Source: Chryseobacterium aureum
GTDB lineage: Bacteria > Bacteroidota > Bacteroidia > Flavobacteriales > Weeksellaceae
Reading direction: 5' to 3'
NCBI RefSeq assembly: GCF_003971235.1
Contig: NZ_CP034661.1
Coordinates: 2,108,001 to 2,172,000 of the forward strand
Length of the DNA: 64,000 nucleotides
In this document: positions 16,118 through 25,248 of the stretch, one piece after another
How positions within the stretch are numbered: position 1 is the first letter of the stretch
Layout: each line of letters begins with the position of its first letter
The notes under the pieces: generated by a model
Database searches by the model: none
Told to the model about the DNA's origin: nothing
What the model saw: only the letters and a program-made list of their open reading frames with translations
Position numbers and translations under genes: made by a program

Positions 16118-16591
16118 TTAGTCATTCTTAGTGCCATAAAAATATAGCGAATGAGAATCAATTCTTACGCCAAACGCTTCTTCGATGGCTTCTTTGATTC
16201 CTTGGATTCTTGGGTCACAGAATTCAATAATTTCTTCAATCTCTTTGTCTGAGTCTTTTTTGTAAATCACCAGGTGGTCATGCTGTTTGTCAAAATAAGA
16301 CTTTTCATAAGAGGAAGAGGTCAGCGTCTTTTCTCCGAACTGATGCTTACGGATTAAACCTGCATCAAGGAAAATCTCAATAGTATTGTAAATAGTTGCT
16401 TTGGAAACATGATATTTTTTCTGCATCATCAGAAGATACAGATCATCAACGTTAAAGTGATGATCCATATTATAAATCTCTTCCAATATTGTATATCTTT
16501 CAGGTGTGTTTCTGAACCCTTTTTCTAATAAGTAGTTTCTCAAAACATCCTTGATCAAAGCTATATTTTTTTCTTTTTGTATTGTATCCAT
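16118..16591 (-). CDS. Fur-family transcriptional regulator
   Basis: A 157-residue Fur/Zur/PerR-type regulator. The winged helix (about residues 10-85) includes RNTPERYTILEEIY and SKATIYNTIEIFLDAGLI. The metal-site motif is KQHDHLVIY (H104, H106) with EFCDPRI and a later H147. There is only one cysteine (C125), so the paired CxxC structural zinc site is absent. The sensed metal cannot be assigned. It is cotranscribed with the OstA-like gene. A TAAATTTG box at 16607-16614 may be its promoter. Confidence 0.9.
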   Translation of the reverse strand: MDTIQKEKNIALIKDVLRNYLLEKGFRNTPERYTILEEIYNMDHHFNVDDLYLLMMQKKYHVSKATIYNTIEIFLDAGLIRKHQFGEKTLTSSSYEKSYFDKQHDHLVIYKKDSDKEIEEIIEFCDPRIQGIKEAIEEAFGVRIDSHSLYFYGTKND

Positions 16592-16606
16592 TAAAAAAAT
16601 TATCTA

Positions 16607-16614
16607 CAAATTTA
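16607..16614 (-). promoter_or_regulatory. -7 box (TAAATTTG) of the Fur-family gene
   Basis: An exact TAnnTTTG match, 15 bases upstream of the start codon. No convincing -33 element. Confidence 0.4.
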
Positions 16615-16656
16615 TTGAATTTTATTTAAATAGATAGTATGGTTACTGCTAGCGGG

Positions 16657-18651
16657 TTAGGAGTTGTGCCGGAAATATCCGGACTGCTCTATCTTATTAT
16701 CATAAACCGTTAATTCTGTGATGGGAGCAGATTCAACTTCAACGTTATGCGAAGATACTCCCCAAGCCTTAAAGTCGTCACTTCCGATATACTTCACAAA
16801 GTTGTAAATGTTAAGAATTATCTTCTGTTTAACAGTTAAAAGTATATCGTTGATATAGGTGTTATCTATGATCACATATTTAAGATCCGGCGGTATATCA
16901 TGTGCTCTTAAAGAAGGATGGCTGCTTCTTGAAGGGATGGTTCCGTCTGCCATTAAATCTTTAAGGACCATATTGAAATAATCGTTGATTCTTCGGTCCA
17001 CTTTAAATCCTAAAAGGAAATTAATCTTATAGACTGTTCCCGGAAGAATTTCATCTACGGTATATCTGAACGTGTACGGATCTTCCTGGTTTACGATGCT
17101 CAGGATAAAGTAATGATCTGCTCTTTTCGGCTGTTTTTTGATAATGGAATAGATAATTTTAGATTCTACCTCATCGTTTCTTTTCGCACGGCTCAGGTAT
17201 GCCAGGTTGGTAGCATATTTCGGGATGGTTTCATCCAGTTTCATGTCTTTAAGGATAGACACATATTTTTCAATTTTTACAAACTGAATAAATCTTGTTT
17301 TAATCAGTCGTCCGTTATACCACGCATACATAGAAATTCCTATAGAACCGGCCAATACAACGGTGATCCATCCTCCTTCCATGAATTTGATGATATTCGC
17401 ACTGAAGAAGCCTAATTCAATAGCCATATATACTAATGCGAAAAACAAAATCAGTACTTTGCTTACTCTGTGTTTCAATAACCAGAATACCAGCAGAACG
17501 GTGGTCATCAGCATTGTTACTGTAATGGAAAGTCCGTAAGCAGCTTCCATTTTCCCTGATTCTTTGAAATGAAGAACTACAATGATACACAGAATAAGAA
17601 GCCCCCAGTTAATTCTTGGGATATACATCTGCCCTTTAACCCCTGAAGGATAATCAATTTTTTGATTGGGCCAAAGGTTAAGAGACATCGCTTCTGAGAA
17701 TATGGTGAATGAACCTGTAATCAATGCCTGGCTGGCAATAATTGCAGCGGCAGTGGCTAAAATTACTCCCGGGATAATCATCCATTCTTCCATGATTCCA
17801 AAGAACGGGTTTACTACGGAGAATCCGGGTTTGTTGTAATTGGTTAAAAGCCATGCTCCCTGTCCAAGATAGTTCAGAATAAGCATAATCTTCACGAAAG
17901 CCCAGCTTACTCTGATATTTTTAGCTCCACAGTGCCCCAAGTCTGAATAAAGCGCTTCTGCTCCTGTTGTACAAAGAAAAACTGCTCCTAAGATTACAAT
18001 AGCACTTGGTGAATTGGCAATAAGCTTATAAGCATAGTAAGGATTGAACGATCTTAAAATCTCAAAATTTTCGCTTAAATGCATTACTCCCAAGCCTCCC
18101 AGCACCAGGAACCAAACCACCATTACCGGTCCAAAAAACTTCCCGATAAAGCTGGTTCCAAATTGCTGTACCACAAAAATGGCGATCAGAATTCCAATGG
18201 TAATAGGAACCACAGGGGTATGGGGATTATAAATTTCAAGACCTTCAATAGCAGACATTACGGTCAGTGAAGGGGTGATTACTCCGTCTGCAATAAGGGC
18301 TGCAGCACCTATGATTGCAATGAGATACAACCATCCTTTTTTAAGGTTTCTTACCAATGAAAACAAGGCCAGAATTCCTCCTTCGCCTTTGTTATCTGCT
18401 CTAAGGGCAATGATCACATATTTGATGGTAGTCTGAAGGGTAAGCGTCCAGATGATACAGGAGAGCGCACCCTCTATGTATTCATTGAATGGCATATTAC
18501 TCCCTTGAGATCTTGCATTCACAATTGCTTTCATCACGTAAAGCGGAGAGGTACCAATATCTCCAAAAACAATTCCCAGAGACACTAAAATTCCTATGAA
18601 GGAAAGTTTCTTTATGTCGAAGTGGTAGCCATCTTCTGTAACTTCTGCCAT
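16657..18651 (-). CDS. kup: KUP-family potassium uptake transporter
   Basis: A 664-residue low-affinity K+ transporter with about 12 membrane helices in the first 450 residues and a C-terminal cytosolic part. Clear KUP signatures are GIVFGDIGTSPLYVMK near residue 23, DNKGEGGILALFSL, GAALIADGVITPSLTVMSAIEG, and FLCTTGAEALYSDLGHCG. Family length is normal (about 620-680). Its own promoter (TTG-17-TAAATTTG) is seen upstream, so it is probably monocistronic. It would be active in the inner membrane, probably with H+ symport. Confidence 0.97.
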   Translation of the reverse strand: MAEVTEDGYHFDIKKLSFIGILVSLGIVFGDIGTSPLYVMKAIVNARSQGSNMPFNEYIEGALSCIIWTLTLQTTIKYVIIALRADNKGEGGILALFSLVRNLKKGWLYLIAIIGAAALIADGVITPSLTVMSAIEGLEIYNPHTPVVPITIGILIAIFVVQQFGTSFIGKFFGPVMVVWFLVLGGLGVMHLSENFEILRSFNPYYAYKLIANSPSAIVILGAVFLCTTGAEALYSDLGHCGAKNIRVSWAFVKIMLILNYLGQGAWLLTNYNKPGFSVVNPFFGIMEEWMIIPGVILATAAAIIASQALITGSFTIFSEAMSLNLWPNQKIDYPSGVKGQMYIPRINWGLLILCIIVVLHFKESGKMEAAYGLSITVTMLMTTVLLVFWLLKHRVSKVLILFFALVYMAIELGFFSANIIKFMEGGWITVVLAGSIGISMYAWYNGRLIKTRFIQFVKIEKYVSILKDMKLDETIPKYATNLAYLSRAKRNDEVESKIIYSIIKKQPKRADHYFILSIVNQEDPYTFRYTVDEILPGTVYKINFLLGFKVDRRINDYFNMVLKDLMADGTIPSRSSHPSLRAHDIPPDLKYVIIDNTYINDILLTVKQKIILNIYNFVKYIGSDDFKAWGVSSHNVEVESAPITELTVYDNKIEQSGYFRHNS

Positions 18652-18675
18652 ATCAGCTTAATTATTTTAAAGGCG

Positions 18676-18703
18676 CAAATTTATACTAATTTTATGACGT
18701 CAA
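18676..18703 (-). promoter_or_regulatory. Bacteroidetes-type promoter of kup
   Basis: On the minus strand TTG (18701-18703) and TAAATTTG (18676-18683) are 17 bp apart. Transcription should start about 20 bases before the kup ATG. Confidence 0.65.
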
Positions 18704-18730
18704 GAATTTTTCTTCATGAATATAATAAAT

Positions 18731-18758
18731 GAAAAAACTTCCTTTCGGAAGTTTTTCT
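18731..18758 (-). terminator. Intrinsic terminator after pdhB
   Basis: AAAAACTTCC-TTTC-GGAAGTTTTT is a perfect 10-bp stem with terminal T residues on the minus strand. It lies between pdhB and kup. Confidence 0.8.
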
Positions 18759-18764
18759 CTATAA

Positions 18765-19745
18765 CTATTTTACGTACATCGCTTTTTTGATTTCCTCTTT
18801 TACTTTTTCAAGTTTAGGGAACCATTCTGCAAACAATGCTGCAGAGTACGGTGCAGGTGCATCAGGAGTAGTAATTCTCTTGATAGGAGCATCTAAATAA
18901 TCAAATGCTTTCTGCTGTACCATATAAGTAATTTCTGAAGAGATGGAACCAAATGGCCAGGCTTCTTCTAAAATAACCAATCTGTTTGTTTTCTTTACGG
19001 AAGCTAAAACGGTATCAAAATCAAGAGGACGAACGGTTCTAAGGTCAATCACTTCTACAGAAATTCCTTCCTTAGCCATATCTTCAGCTGCCTGTAAAGC
19101 TAACTTCATGATTTTACCGAAAGAGACTAAAGTAACATCTGTACCTTCTCTCTTGATGTCTGCTTTTCCTATTGGTAAGTAATATTCTTCTTCAGGAATT
19201 TCCATTTTATCTCCATACATCTGTTCAGATTCCATGAAAATAACAGGGTCATTATCCTGAATTGCTGTTTTTAACAAACCTTTTGCATCGTATGGGTTAG
19301 AAGGTACTACTACTTTAAGTCCCGGACAGTTGGCAAACCAACCTTCGAAAGCTTGGGAGTGTGTAGCTCCTAATTGTCCTGCAGAAGCAGTAGGACCACG
19401 AAAAACAATCGGACAATTCCACTGCCCACCACTCATCTGGCGGATTTTTGCTGCATTATTGATAATCTGATCAATTCCTACTAATGAGAAATTGAATGTC
19501 ATAAATTCTACGATGGGTCTGTTACCATTCATTGCTGCTCCTACAGAGATTCCTGTAAATCCAAGTTCTGCAATCGGGGTATCGATTACTCTTTTCGGAC
19601 CAAATTCATCCAGCATTCCTTTTGAAGCTTTATATGCACCGTTATATTCTGCAACTTCCTCCCCCATCAGGTAGATGGATTCGTCTTTACGCATTTCCTC
19701 GCTCATTGCCTGTGCAATTACCTCACGAAAAGTATATTCTGCCAT
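18765..19745 (-). CDS. pdhB: Pyruvate dehydrogenase E1 component, beta subunit
   Basis: A 326-residue E1-beta subunit of a 2-oxoacid dehydrogenase complex. It supplies part of the thiamine diphosphate site and contacts the E2 core. Recognisable segments: REVIAQAMSEEMRKDESIYLMGEEVAEYNGAYK, IDTPIAELGFTGISVGAA, GQLGATHSQAFEGWFANCPGLKVVVPS, EVIDLRTVRPLD and LEEAWPFGSISSE. The pyruvate-specific form (TFNFSLVGIDQIINNAAK) is favoured over the branched-chain type. The alpha subunit and E2 are not in this window. A TATTTTTG box lies 23 bases upstream. Confidence 0.95.
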   Translation of the reverse strand: MAEYTFREVIAQAMSEEMRKDESIYLMGEEVAEYNGAYKASKGMLDEFGPKRVIDTPIAELGFTGISVGAAMNGNRPIVEFMTFNFSLVGIDQIINNAAKIRQMSGGQWNCPIVFRGPTASAGQLGATHSQAFEGWFANCPGLKVVVPSNPYDAKGLLKTAIQDNDPVIFMESEQMYGDKMEIPEEEYYLPIGKADIKREGTDVTLVSFGKIMKLALQAAEDMAKEGISVEVIDLRTVRPLDFDTVLASVKKTNRLVILEEAWPFGSISSEITYMVQQKAFDYLDAPIKRITTPDAPAPYSAALFAEWFPKLEKVKEEIKKAMYVK

Positions 19746-19768
19746 ATTTTCTTGAAAAATTTAGACTA

Positions 19769-19776
19769 CAAAAATA
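19769..19776 (-). promoter_or_regulatory. -7 box (TATTTTTG) of pdhB
   Basis: Exact TAnnTTTG match on the minus strand, 23 bases before the pdhB ATG. No -33 TTG is evident. Confidence 0.4.
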
Positions 19777-19845
19777 GTGTTTTTTTATGATACACATCAT
19801 AAAAAGGTATTTCATTTGAACAGGAAGTTTTAATATTGATATTAT

Positions 19846-20463
19846 TTAAAACAGCTTTTCTTCATGGCTACTCAATTCTCTGTAATTTTTTCTCAGATCT
19901 GTTAAAATTTTTCCATAGGTGATTTTATATATTATAAAGAGAAATAATAAAGCAATCAGCAGGAAAAGACCAAAAGTGAGGTAATTGGCAGTTACCAGTG
20001 TAAGCTTGTCAGGATCTGTAAGTTCAGTATTGACATGGTGCTTTGTATTCCATCCATCTTTAAATCCGGCCATAAAATCTCTGGTATTATGATCAAAATG
20101 AATGATCCCATCTGCAACAGCCAAGACCAAAGAAATACATGCATAGCCTAAAATAAGGGTTCTCAGATTCAGAATATTTTTCATTAAGGATATGCTGCTC
20201 TGCCCTGCTTTCAGTTTCCGAAACAGTATAATGACCATCGTTATAAAAGCTAAAAACATCCCTACTCTCACATAAGGAAACTGCTCATCAAGATAGCCGA
20301 AGAGCGTCCACAGAATCACTTCAACGGTTCCGATGAGCAATAAAGTTTTGGTAATGGAAACAGATTTATGTTTAATCATTTCATCAATTTCTTTTTCGGA
20401 ATATTCTTTGAAATCCCCAGATTCCTTATTCCAGTCTTTTTTCAGTAATTCCAGTTCGTCCAT
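19846..20463 (-). CDS. Four-helix membrane protein coupled to an ECF sigma factor
   Basis: A 205-residue protein with a soluble N-terminal segment (about residues 1-38, rich in Lys/Glu) and four hydrophobic stretches near 40-57, 66-84, 101-120 and 160-185. It starts two bases after the stop of the sigma-factor gene, so the two are cotranscribed. By position it may be an anti-sigma factor, but it has no HxxxCxxC zinc anti-sigma motif and I do not recognise a named family. The function is inferred from context only. Confidence 0.75.
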   Translation of the reverse strand: MDELELLKKDWNKESGDFKEYSEKEIDEMIKHKSVSITKTLLLIGTVEVILWTLFGYLDEQFPYVRVGMFLAFITMVIILFRKLKAGQSSISLMKNILNLRTLILGYACISLVLAVADGIIHFDHNTRDFMAGFKDGWNTKHHVNTELTDPDKLTLVTANYLTFGLFLLIALLFLFIIYKITYGKILTDLRKNYRELSSHEEKLF

Positions 20464-20465
20464 CG

Positions 20466-20963
20466 TTATTCTGCAATGATTTTGGTTTTCAAATTATTTT
20501 TTGCCCTGTTCATTTTCACTCTTGCATTTCCTTCCGTTATTCCGAGAATCTCCCCTATCTCTCTGTAAGATTTATCTTCCAGATACATCATAATTAACGC
20601 TTTTTCCACATGAGACAGTTCGTAGATCGCTTTGTACATTTTTTTCAGCTTGTGTTCATTATCTTCATCTTCTTCGTATCTGATTGTAAGAGAGGAGACA
20701 TCAATCTCTACAGTCCGGCGTTCATTTTTCTTAGGCTTTCTGAATAAGGTAATGGCTGTATTCAAGGCAACCCGATACATCCAGGTAGAAAACTTAGCTT
20801 CACCTTTGAACCCTGGAAAAGATCTCCACAACTGGATCGTAATTTCCTGAAAAAGATCTTCATGATCTTCTGCGTTGTCAGTATATATTTTACATATTTT
20901 ATGAACCAGTCTCTGATTGGGCTTAAAAAATTCGATAAATGTTTTTTCCTGTTCGGTGCTCAT
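20466..20963 (-). CDS. ECF-type RNA polymerase sigma factor
   Basis: A 165-residue sigma-70 family protein of the extracytoplasmic-function class, containing only regions 2 and 4. Region 2 shows ENDAEDHEDLFQEITIQLWR-type residues and FKGEAKFSTWMYRVALNTAI; region 4 shows SYREIGEILGITEGNARVKMNRAKNNLK. It would direct RNA polymerase to a stress regulon. It is translationally close to the four-helix membrane protein that follows, a usual sigma/anti-sigma layout. No matching promoter motif could be defined. Confidence 0.93.
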   Translation of the reverse strand: MSTEQEKTFIEFFKPNQRLVHKICKIYTDNAEDHEDLFQEITIQLWRSFPGFKGEAKFSTWMYRVALNTAITLFRKPKKNERRTVEIDVSSLTIRYEEDEDNEHKLKKMYKAIYELSHVEKALIMMYLEDKSYREIGEILGITEGNARVKMNRAKNNLKTKIIAE

Positions 20964-21009
20964 ACCCTATAAGTGGGAAGTTTTGATTTTCGTTACAGTA
21001 TTTTTAAAA

Positions 21010-21043
21010 AAAGACGGTATTTCATTGCTGAAATACCGTCTTT
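21010..21043 (-). terminator. Intrinsic terminator after the DUF2147 gene
   Basis: AAAGACGGTATTTCA-TTGC-TGAAATACCGTCTTT is a perfect 15-bp stem with a T-rich tail on the minus strand. It would also insulate the sigma-factor gene from DUF2147 transcription. Confidence 0.85.
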
Positions 21044-21063
21044 AAATTCTATTTAAACTTATA

Positions 21064-21483
21064 TTAATTAGCTTTCTCCCAAACCTGGGTTCTTCCTAAT
21101 AAAGATAATCCTAAGTACCCTCTTACATTCAGTTTATCACCGCTTCTTGTGATGGTACATTTGTATGTTTTTCCTGTTTTAGGGTCAGTAATGGTTCCTC
21201 CTGTGAACTCATCACCGTCTTTTTTCAGTCCTCTGATGATCTCCAATCCTAAAATTGGTTTTCCTTTTCTGTCATCTTTACATGCCGTACAGTTAGCATC
21301 AGCAGGTTTTATCAGTAGCTGAGAAACTTTTCCATAATATTTCCCATCTGACTTCTTGTATACTTCAACAATAGATTTTGCCTGTTTTGTTTCATCATCT
21401 ATGGTCTTCCACTTACCTTCTATCTGGGCAAATGTAAGCACACCGCAAAAAGAAAGCGCAAACGTTAACAATAATTTTTTCAT
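21064..21483 (-). CDS. DUF2147-family secreted protein
   Basis: A 139-residue exported protein. The signal peptide is MKKLLLTFALSFCGVLTFAQ; the mature part starts with EGKWKTIDDETKQAKSIVEVY and includes NCTACKDDRKGKPILGLEIIRGL and DPKTGKTYKCTI, matching DUF2147. The family is periplasmic and of unknown function, with a lipocalin-like beta pattern. I chose the ATG at 21483 because it begins a clean signal peptide; the longer reading frame adds only nine residues. Confidence 0.9.
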   Translation of the reverse strand: MKKLLLTFALSFCGVLTFAQIEGKWKTIDDETKQAKSIVEVYKKSDGKYYGKVSQLLIKPADANCTACKDDRKGKPILGLEIIRGLKKDGDEFTGGTITDPKTGKTYKCTITRSGDKLNVRGYLGLSLLGRTQVWEKAN

Positions 21484-21675
21484 ATTTCTTATAGTTTTAA
21501 TTTTATACAATATTCTTATTATATGTATTGATAAAAATATAAATTAATTTTAAACAAACAAAAAATTTTGTTATACAAAGCATAAAGAGATCCATAAAGA
21601 GCCAATTTATAAAACAGTGGGAAATTCTGATGAACTGATACGCTTATTTACTATTTTATTTTTTGCCTTTTTGTT

Positions 21676-23604
21676 CTAATAGAGTTTCCTGTTAATCACC
21701 CTGTCCATATAATCCTGATACCACGCTTTTGCGGTTTTCTTTCCGGCTTCAATTTCAGGGTTTTTCACTTCATTCATTATATTTTTTTCAAGGCTCAGAT
21801 CAGATTTGTCGTAAACTCCAATGATTTCTTTACCGTCAAAACGGTAAATATAATTTCCAATCATAAACTGGTCTGTACTTCCATCTGAATTAACCACAAG
21901 GAAAGGATATTTTTTATCACTTACAAGGCTTCTTCCCCAGCTTCTTATAGGTTTATTATACCCGATAAGGTCTGCCAATGTAGGATAAATATCTGCCTGC
22001 TGTGCTATCTCCTCACTAACTCCTTTTAACTGATAGGCAGGATTCGGTGAATAAAAAACCAATGGAACGGCATAACGGTTCATTGCCCTTTCATATTCCG
22101 GATAATATACCTGATTGGTATGGTCTCCCGTGAATACAAAGATGGTATTATTATACCACGGCTGCTTTTTAGCGGTTTCAAAATATTTTTTAATGGCATA
22201 GTCCGTGTACTGTATCGGCTCATGCATATCTATTTTTCCTTTTTTAAATTTTCCGTTGTATTGTTCAGGAATTTTAAAAGGGTGATGTGATGAAGCGGTA
22301 AATACAGTAGTCATAAAAGGTTGTTTTTTCCCTACATTTTTAGCAAAATACTGAAGGAAAGGCTCATCCCATATGGCCCACATGCCGTCAAAATCTTCAT
22401 CATGGTTATATTCTGTTTTTCCGAAATAATGTTTAAATCCTAAAATATTTCCAAATCCCAGGAATCCCATTGAACCATTCGGAGCTCCATGATAAAAAGA
22501 GGTGTCATATCCCAGATCATTGCACACGGAAACAATAGACTGTATTTTTTGGTTGGAATACGGGGATCCTGTAAATGCATCAGTAAGACTCGGAATTCCG
22601 GCCAATACACTGCTCATGCCATGAATAGACTGTCTTCCGTTCGCAAAAGTATTAGGAAAAATAAGACTCTGCCCAGCCAAACTGTCCATAAACGGGGTGT
22701 AAGAAACATAATCTTTGATATTTTTGTCTTTATTAAAAGCACCGGAATATTCTCTGCTGAAAGATTCTACAATGAAAATCACAATATTGGGGCGGTTTAC
22801 CACCTTTCTGTCATATACTTTGTAAGGATGTACATTTTCTTCAATATATTTTTCATCTACGAAGTGAACTTCCTTAAAGTTATTGGTATTTAAAGTTCTG
22901 AAAAAGGAAAATGTACTATTGAGTACGATATTACCCTGTAATGGATTGGTTACAAAACGGGTGGCGTCTACCATATTGATAGGTCTTGTACTGTGTTTGA
23001 AATCTCCTCTTATTCCTCCCACAACCAGTACAGCTGTAATACAAAGGGTTACAATGGAAATAAGAAAATAAGGAATAAGCTTCGGAGGTTTTACATCTTC
23101 TACTTTTATTCTTTTGTAAAGGAAAACCCACAGAATCATCAGAACCACATACCAGATCAGCACAAAAGGATGTTCCCCCACAGAGATCATCAGGGTTTTG
23201 GAAACATTGGATTCATGTTCTGCTACCTGAAATACGGCCGAAGTAAGTCTTGCCTGTGAAAATTTATAATAAATAAAGTCTCCGAAATTCATGGCATAGG
23301 CAATCCCGTTGGTCATGAAATAAAGCCAGAAAAGAATCTGCTGAAAAACTTTCTTTGTATTGATCACCAATGGCAATAAACTAAGCAGTATAAACAAGGC
23401 ATTCACATACAAAATAGCTGTAGTATCGAAGGCCGTACCATGGAAAGCCAGCTTGATATAGTCTGAAACAGAGTCAACTTTAATCAGATTTTTATTAAAA
23501 TACCAGAATAAAAGCCTGGCAATCTGATAAAAAACATAGGCCAAAAAAATCCTGTAAACAAGTACCAGAATTTCCTGTTTTCTCAATCCTTTTAAAAATT
23601 TCAT
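21676..23604 (-). CDS. LTA synthase-family membrane sulfatase
   Basis: A 642-residue protein with five N-terminal membrane helices (to about residue 215) and an external alkaline-phosphatase-like sulfatase domain. NIVIFIVESFSREYSGAFN contains the metal-binding Glu, TFANGRQSIHGMSSVLAG holds the Ser/Thr-type nucleophile position, and FTGDHTNQ the DH metal ligands. In Gram-negative Bacteroidetes this fold usually transfers phosphoglycerol or phosphoethanolamine to envelope glycans or lipids; the acceptor is unknown. It is divergent from pssA. A TAAATTTG box ends four bases before the ATG. Confidence 0.88.
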   Translation of the reverse strand: MKFLKGLRKQEILVLVYRIFLAYVFYQIARLLFWYFNKNLIKVDSVSDYIKLAFHGTAFDTTAILYVNALFILLSLLPLVINTKKVFQQILFWLYFMTNGIAYAMNFGDFIYYKFSQARLTSAVFQVAEHESNVSKTLMISVGEHPFVLIWYVVLMILWVFLYKRIKVEDVKPPKLIPYFLISIVTLCITAVLVVGGIRGDFKHSTRPINMVDATRFVTNPLQGNIVLNSTFSFFRTLNTNNFKEVHFVDEKYIEENVHPYKVYDRKVVNRPNIVIFIVESFSREYSGAFNKDKNIKDYVSYTPFMDSLAGQSLIFPNTFANGRQSIHGMSSVLAGIPSLTDAFTGSPYSNQKIQSIVSVCNDLGYDTSFYHGAPNGSMGFLGFGNILGFKHYFGKTEYNHDEDFDGMWAIWDEPFLQYFAKNVGKKQPFMTTVFTASSHHPFKIPEQYNGKFKKGKIDMHEPIQYTDYAIKKYFETAKKQPWYNNTIFVFTGDHTNQVYYPEYERAMNRYAVPLVFYSPNPAYQLKGVSEEIAQQADIYPTLADLIGYNKPIRSWGRSLVSDKKYPFLVVNSDGSTDQFMIGNYIYRFDGKEIIGVYDKSDLSLEKNIMNEVKNPEIEAGKKTAKAWYQDYMDRVINRKLY

Positions 23605-23608
23605 GGGG

Positions 23609-23616
23609 CAAATTTA
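23609..23616 (-). promoter_or_regulatory. -7 box (TAAATTTG) abutting the LTA-synthase-like start
   Basis: Exact TAnnTTTG on the minus strand, four bases before the ATG at 23604. No -33 TTG is visible. Confidence 0.4.
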
Positions 23617-23654
23617 CATCAAAATCACTTTAATGCATTTTTTAGTTCAGATTA

Positions 23655-23688
23655 TTTTGAGTTAGAATTTTTAAAAACTGTAATTTTG
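23655..23688 (+). promoter_or_regulatory. Promoter of pssA
   Basis: TTTTG (23655-23659) and TAATTTTG (23681-23688) are 21 bp apart. The -7 box ends five bases before the pssA ATG (23694), so the transcript would have almost no leader. Confidence 0.55.
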
Positions 23689-23693
23689 TGCCT

Positions 23694-24407
23694 ATGAATT
23701 TTATAAAGAATAATCTGGCCAATGCCTTAACCCTGGCTAACTTATTTGCAGGCTGTGTAGGGGCAATACATCTAATCTTAGGAGATTATCAGACTACAGC
23801 AATCTGCCTTGTTCTTTCTTCGGTTTTCGATTTTTTTGATGGCTTTGTAGCCAGAGCAGTAAAATCAAACTCCAACCTGGGGCTTCAGCTGGATTCCCTT
23901 GCAGACATGGTGAGCTTCGGAGTGATCCCCGGACTTACTATGTATAAAGCGCTTGAACCATTTGGTGCAGAACTTCTTGGAATTCATTTTCCTTTTGAAA
24001 TCAAATATCTGGGATTGATTGTTACCGTATTTTCCTGCCTGAGGCTAGCCATCTTCAACCTTGATGAAGAACAGCGTTATTATTTCAAGGGATTGAATAC
24101 ACCCACCAATACCGTTTTGCTGTTTGGACTTTATTATGCTTTTAAAGAAACAGGAACTTTCAGCTTTTTATTTGATAATGAGCTGCTACTGGTTCTGTTG
24201 ACTCTTCTTACCTCATGGCTTCTGATCAGCCCGATTAAGATGATGGCCATGAAATTCAAATCCAGACAATTAAAAGACAATTATCCTAAAGTGGTATTAC
24301 TGGCAGGAGGAATTGCCATTCTTGCGATATTCCAGATTGTAGGAATTCCTATGCTTGTTATTTATTATATAGTAGTGTCTCTTATTTTTCAGGGACAGTT
24401 AAAATAG
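23694..24407 (+). CDS. pssA: CDP-diacylglycerol-serine O-phosphatidyltransferase
   Basis: PssA makes phosphatidylserine, the precursor of phosphatidylethanolamine, from CDP-diacylglycerol and serine. The 237-residue membrane protein has the CDP-alcohol phosphatidyltransferase signature DG-x2-AR-x8-G-x3-D-x3-D, spread over DGFVARAVKSNSNLG and LQLDSLAD, and about six to eight hydrophobic helices. I preferred ATG 23694 over the in-frame GTG two codons upstream, because that GTG overlaps the promoter box. Confidence 0.95.
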   Translation: MNFIKNNLANALTLANLFAGCVGAIHLILGDYQTTAICLVLSSVFDFFDGFVARAVKSNSNLGLQLDSLADMVSFGVIPGLTMYKALEPFGAELLGIHFPFEIKYLGLIVTVFSCLRLAIFNLDEEQRYYFKGLNTPTNTVLLFGLYYAFKETGTFSFLFDNELLLVLLTLLTSWLLISPIKMMAMKFKSRQLKDNYPKVVLLAGGIAILAIFQIVGIPMLVIYYIVVSLIFQGQLK

Positions 24408-24481
24408 AAAATAAAGTATTTACAGAAGGTTTATACCGCCTTACTTTAAATAAAAAACATTTCAAATTATCAATAATCAAT

Positions 24482-25246
24482 ATGAATTTAAAACTCCATA
24501 AACCGCTTTGTATTTTTGACCTGGAAACCACAGGAACCAACATCGGAAAAGACAGAATTGTTGAGATCTGTATTCTGAAAGTAAATCCCGATGCTTCCAG
24601 AGAAAGCAAAACATGGCGTGTAAACCCGGAAATGCCTATTCCCAGAGAAAGCAGTGAGATCCACGGGATCTATGATGAAGACGTAAAAGAGGCTCCCACC
24701 TTCAGAGATATCGCTTCTAAAGTGATGGAAATGATTACCGGAAGTGATTTGGGAGGATTTAATTCCAACAGATTTGATGTTCCGCTTTTAGCGGAAGAAC
24801 TTTTAAGAGTAGGAATGGATTTTGATCTGAGTAAATTCAGATTGGTAGATGCACAAACGATCTTCCATAAAAAGGAACCCAGAAATTTAGGGGCGGCCTA
24901 CCAGTTCTACTGTGGAAAAACATTAGAAAACGCACACTCTGCCGAAGCTGATGTAATGGCAACATTTGAAGTTCTGGATGCGCAAGTGGGAAAATATGAT
25001 GATATTCCGAATGAAATAGCACCGCTGAGTGAGTTTACATTCCATAACAAGAATGCAGATCTTGCCGGATTTATAGGGTATAATGAAAAAATGGAAGAAG
25101 TTTTTAATTTTGGAAAATATAAAGGCCAAGGGGTAAAAGCGGTATTCCAGAAAGATTTAGGGTATTTCGGATGGCTTCAGAATGCTGACTTTCCATTGTA
25201 TACCAAGAAGGTTTTTACAAAGATTCAACTTTCAAGCAGGTTTTAA
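24482..25246 (+). CDS. DnaQ-like 3'-5' exonuclease (DEDDh)
   Basis: A 254-residue protein with a DEDDh exonuclease domain: D13 and E15 in IFDLETTGT, D99 in FNSNRFDVPLL, H152 and D157 in AHSAEADVMATF. The C-terminal 70 residues (KNADLAGFIGYNEKMEEVFNFGKYKGQGV) form a short extra domain also found in polymerase III epsilon-like proteins of this phylum. It may be an epsilon-type proofreading subunit or a repair exonuclease. The DUF2007 gene begins two bases after its stop. Confidence 0.9.
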   Translation: MNLKLHKPLCIFDLETTGTNIGKDRIVEICILKVNPDASRESKTWRVNPEMPIPRESSEIHGIYDEDVKEAPTFRDIASKVMEMITGSDLGGFNSNRFDVPLLAEELLRVGMDFDLSKFRLVDAQTIFHKKEPRNLGAAYQFYCGKTLENAHSAEADVMATFEVLDAQVGKYDDIPNEIAPLSEFTFHNKNADLAGFIGYNEKMEEVFNFGKYKGQGVKAVFQKDLGYFGWLQNADFPLYTKKVFTKIQLSSRF

Positions 25247-25248
25247 GA

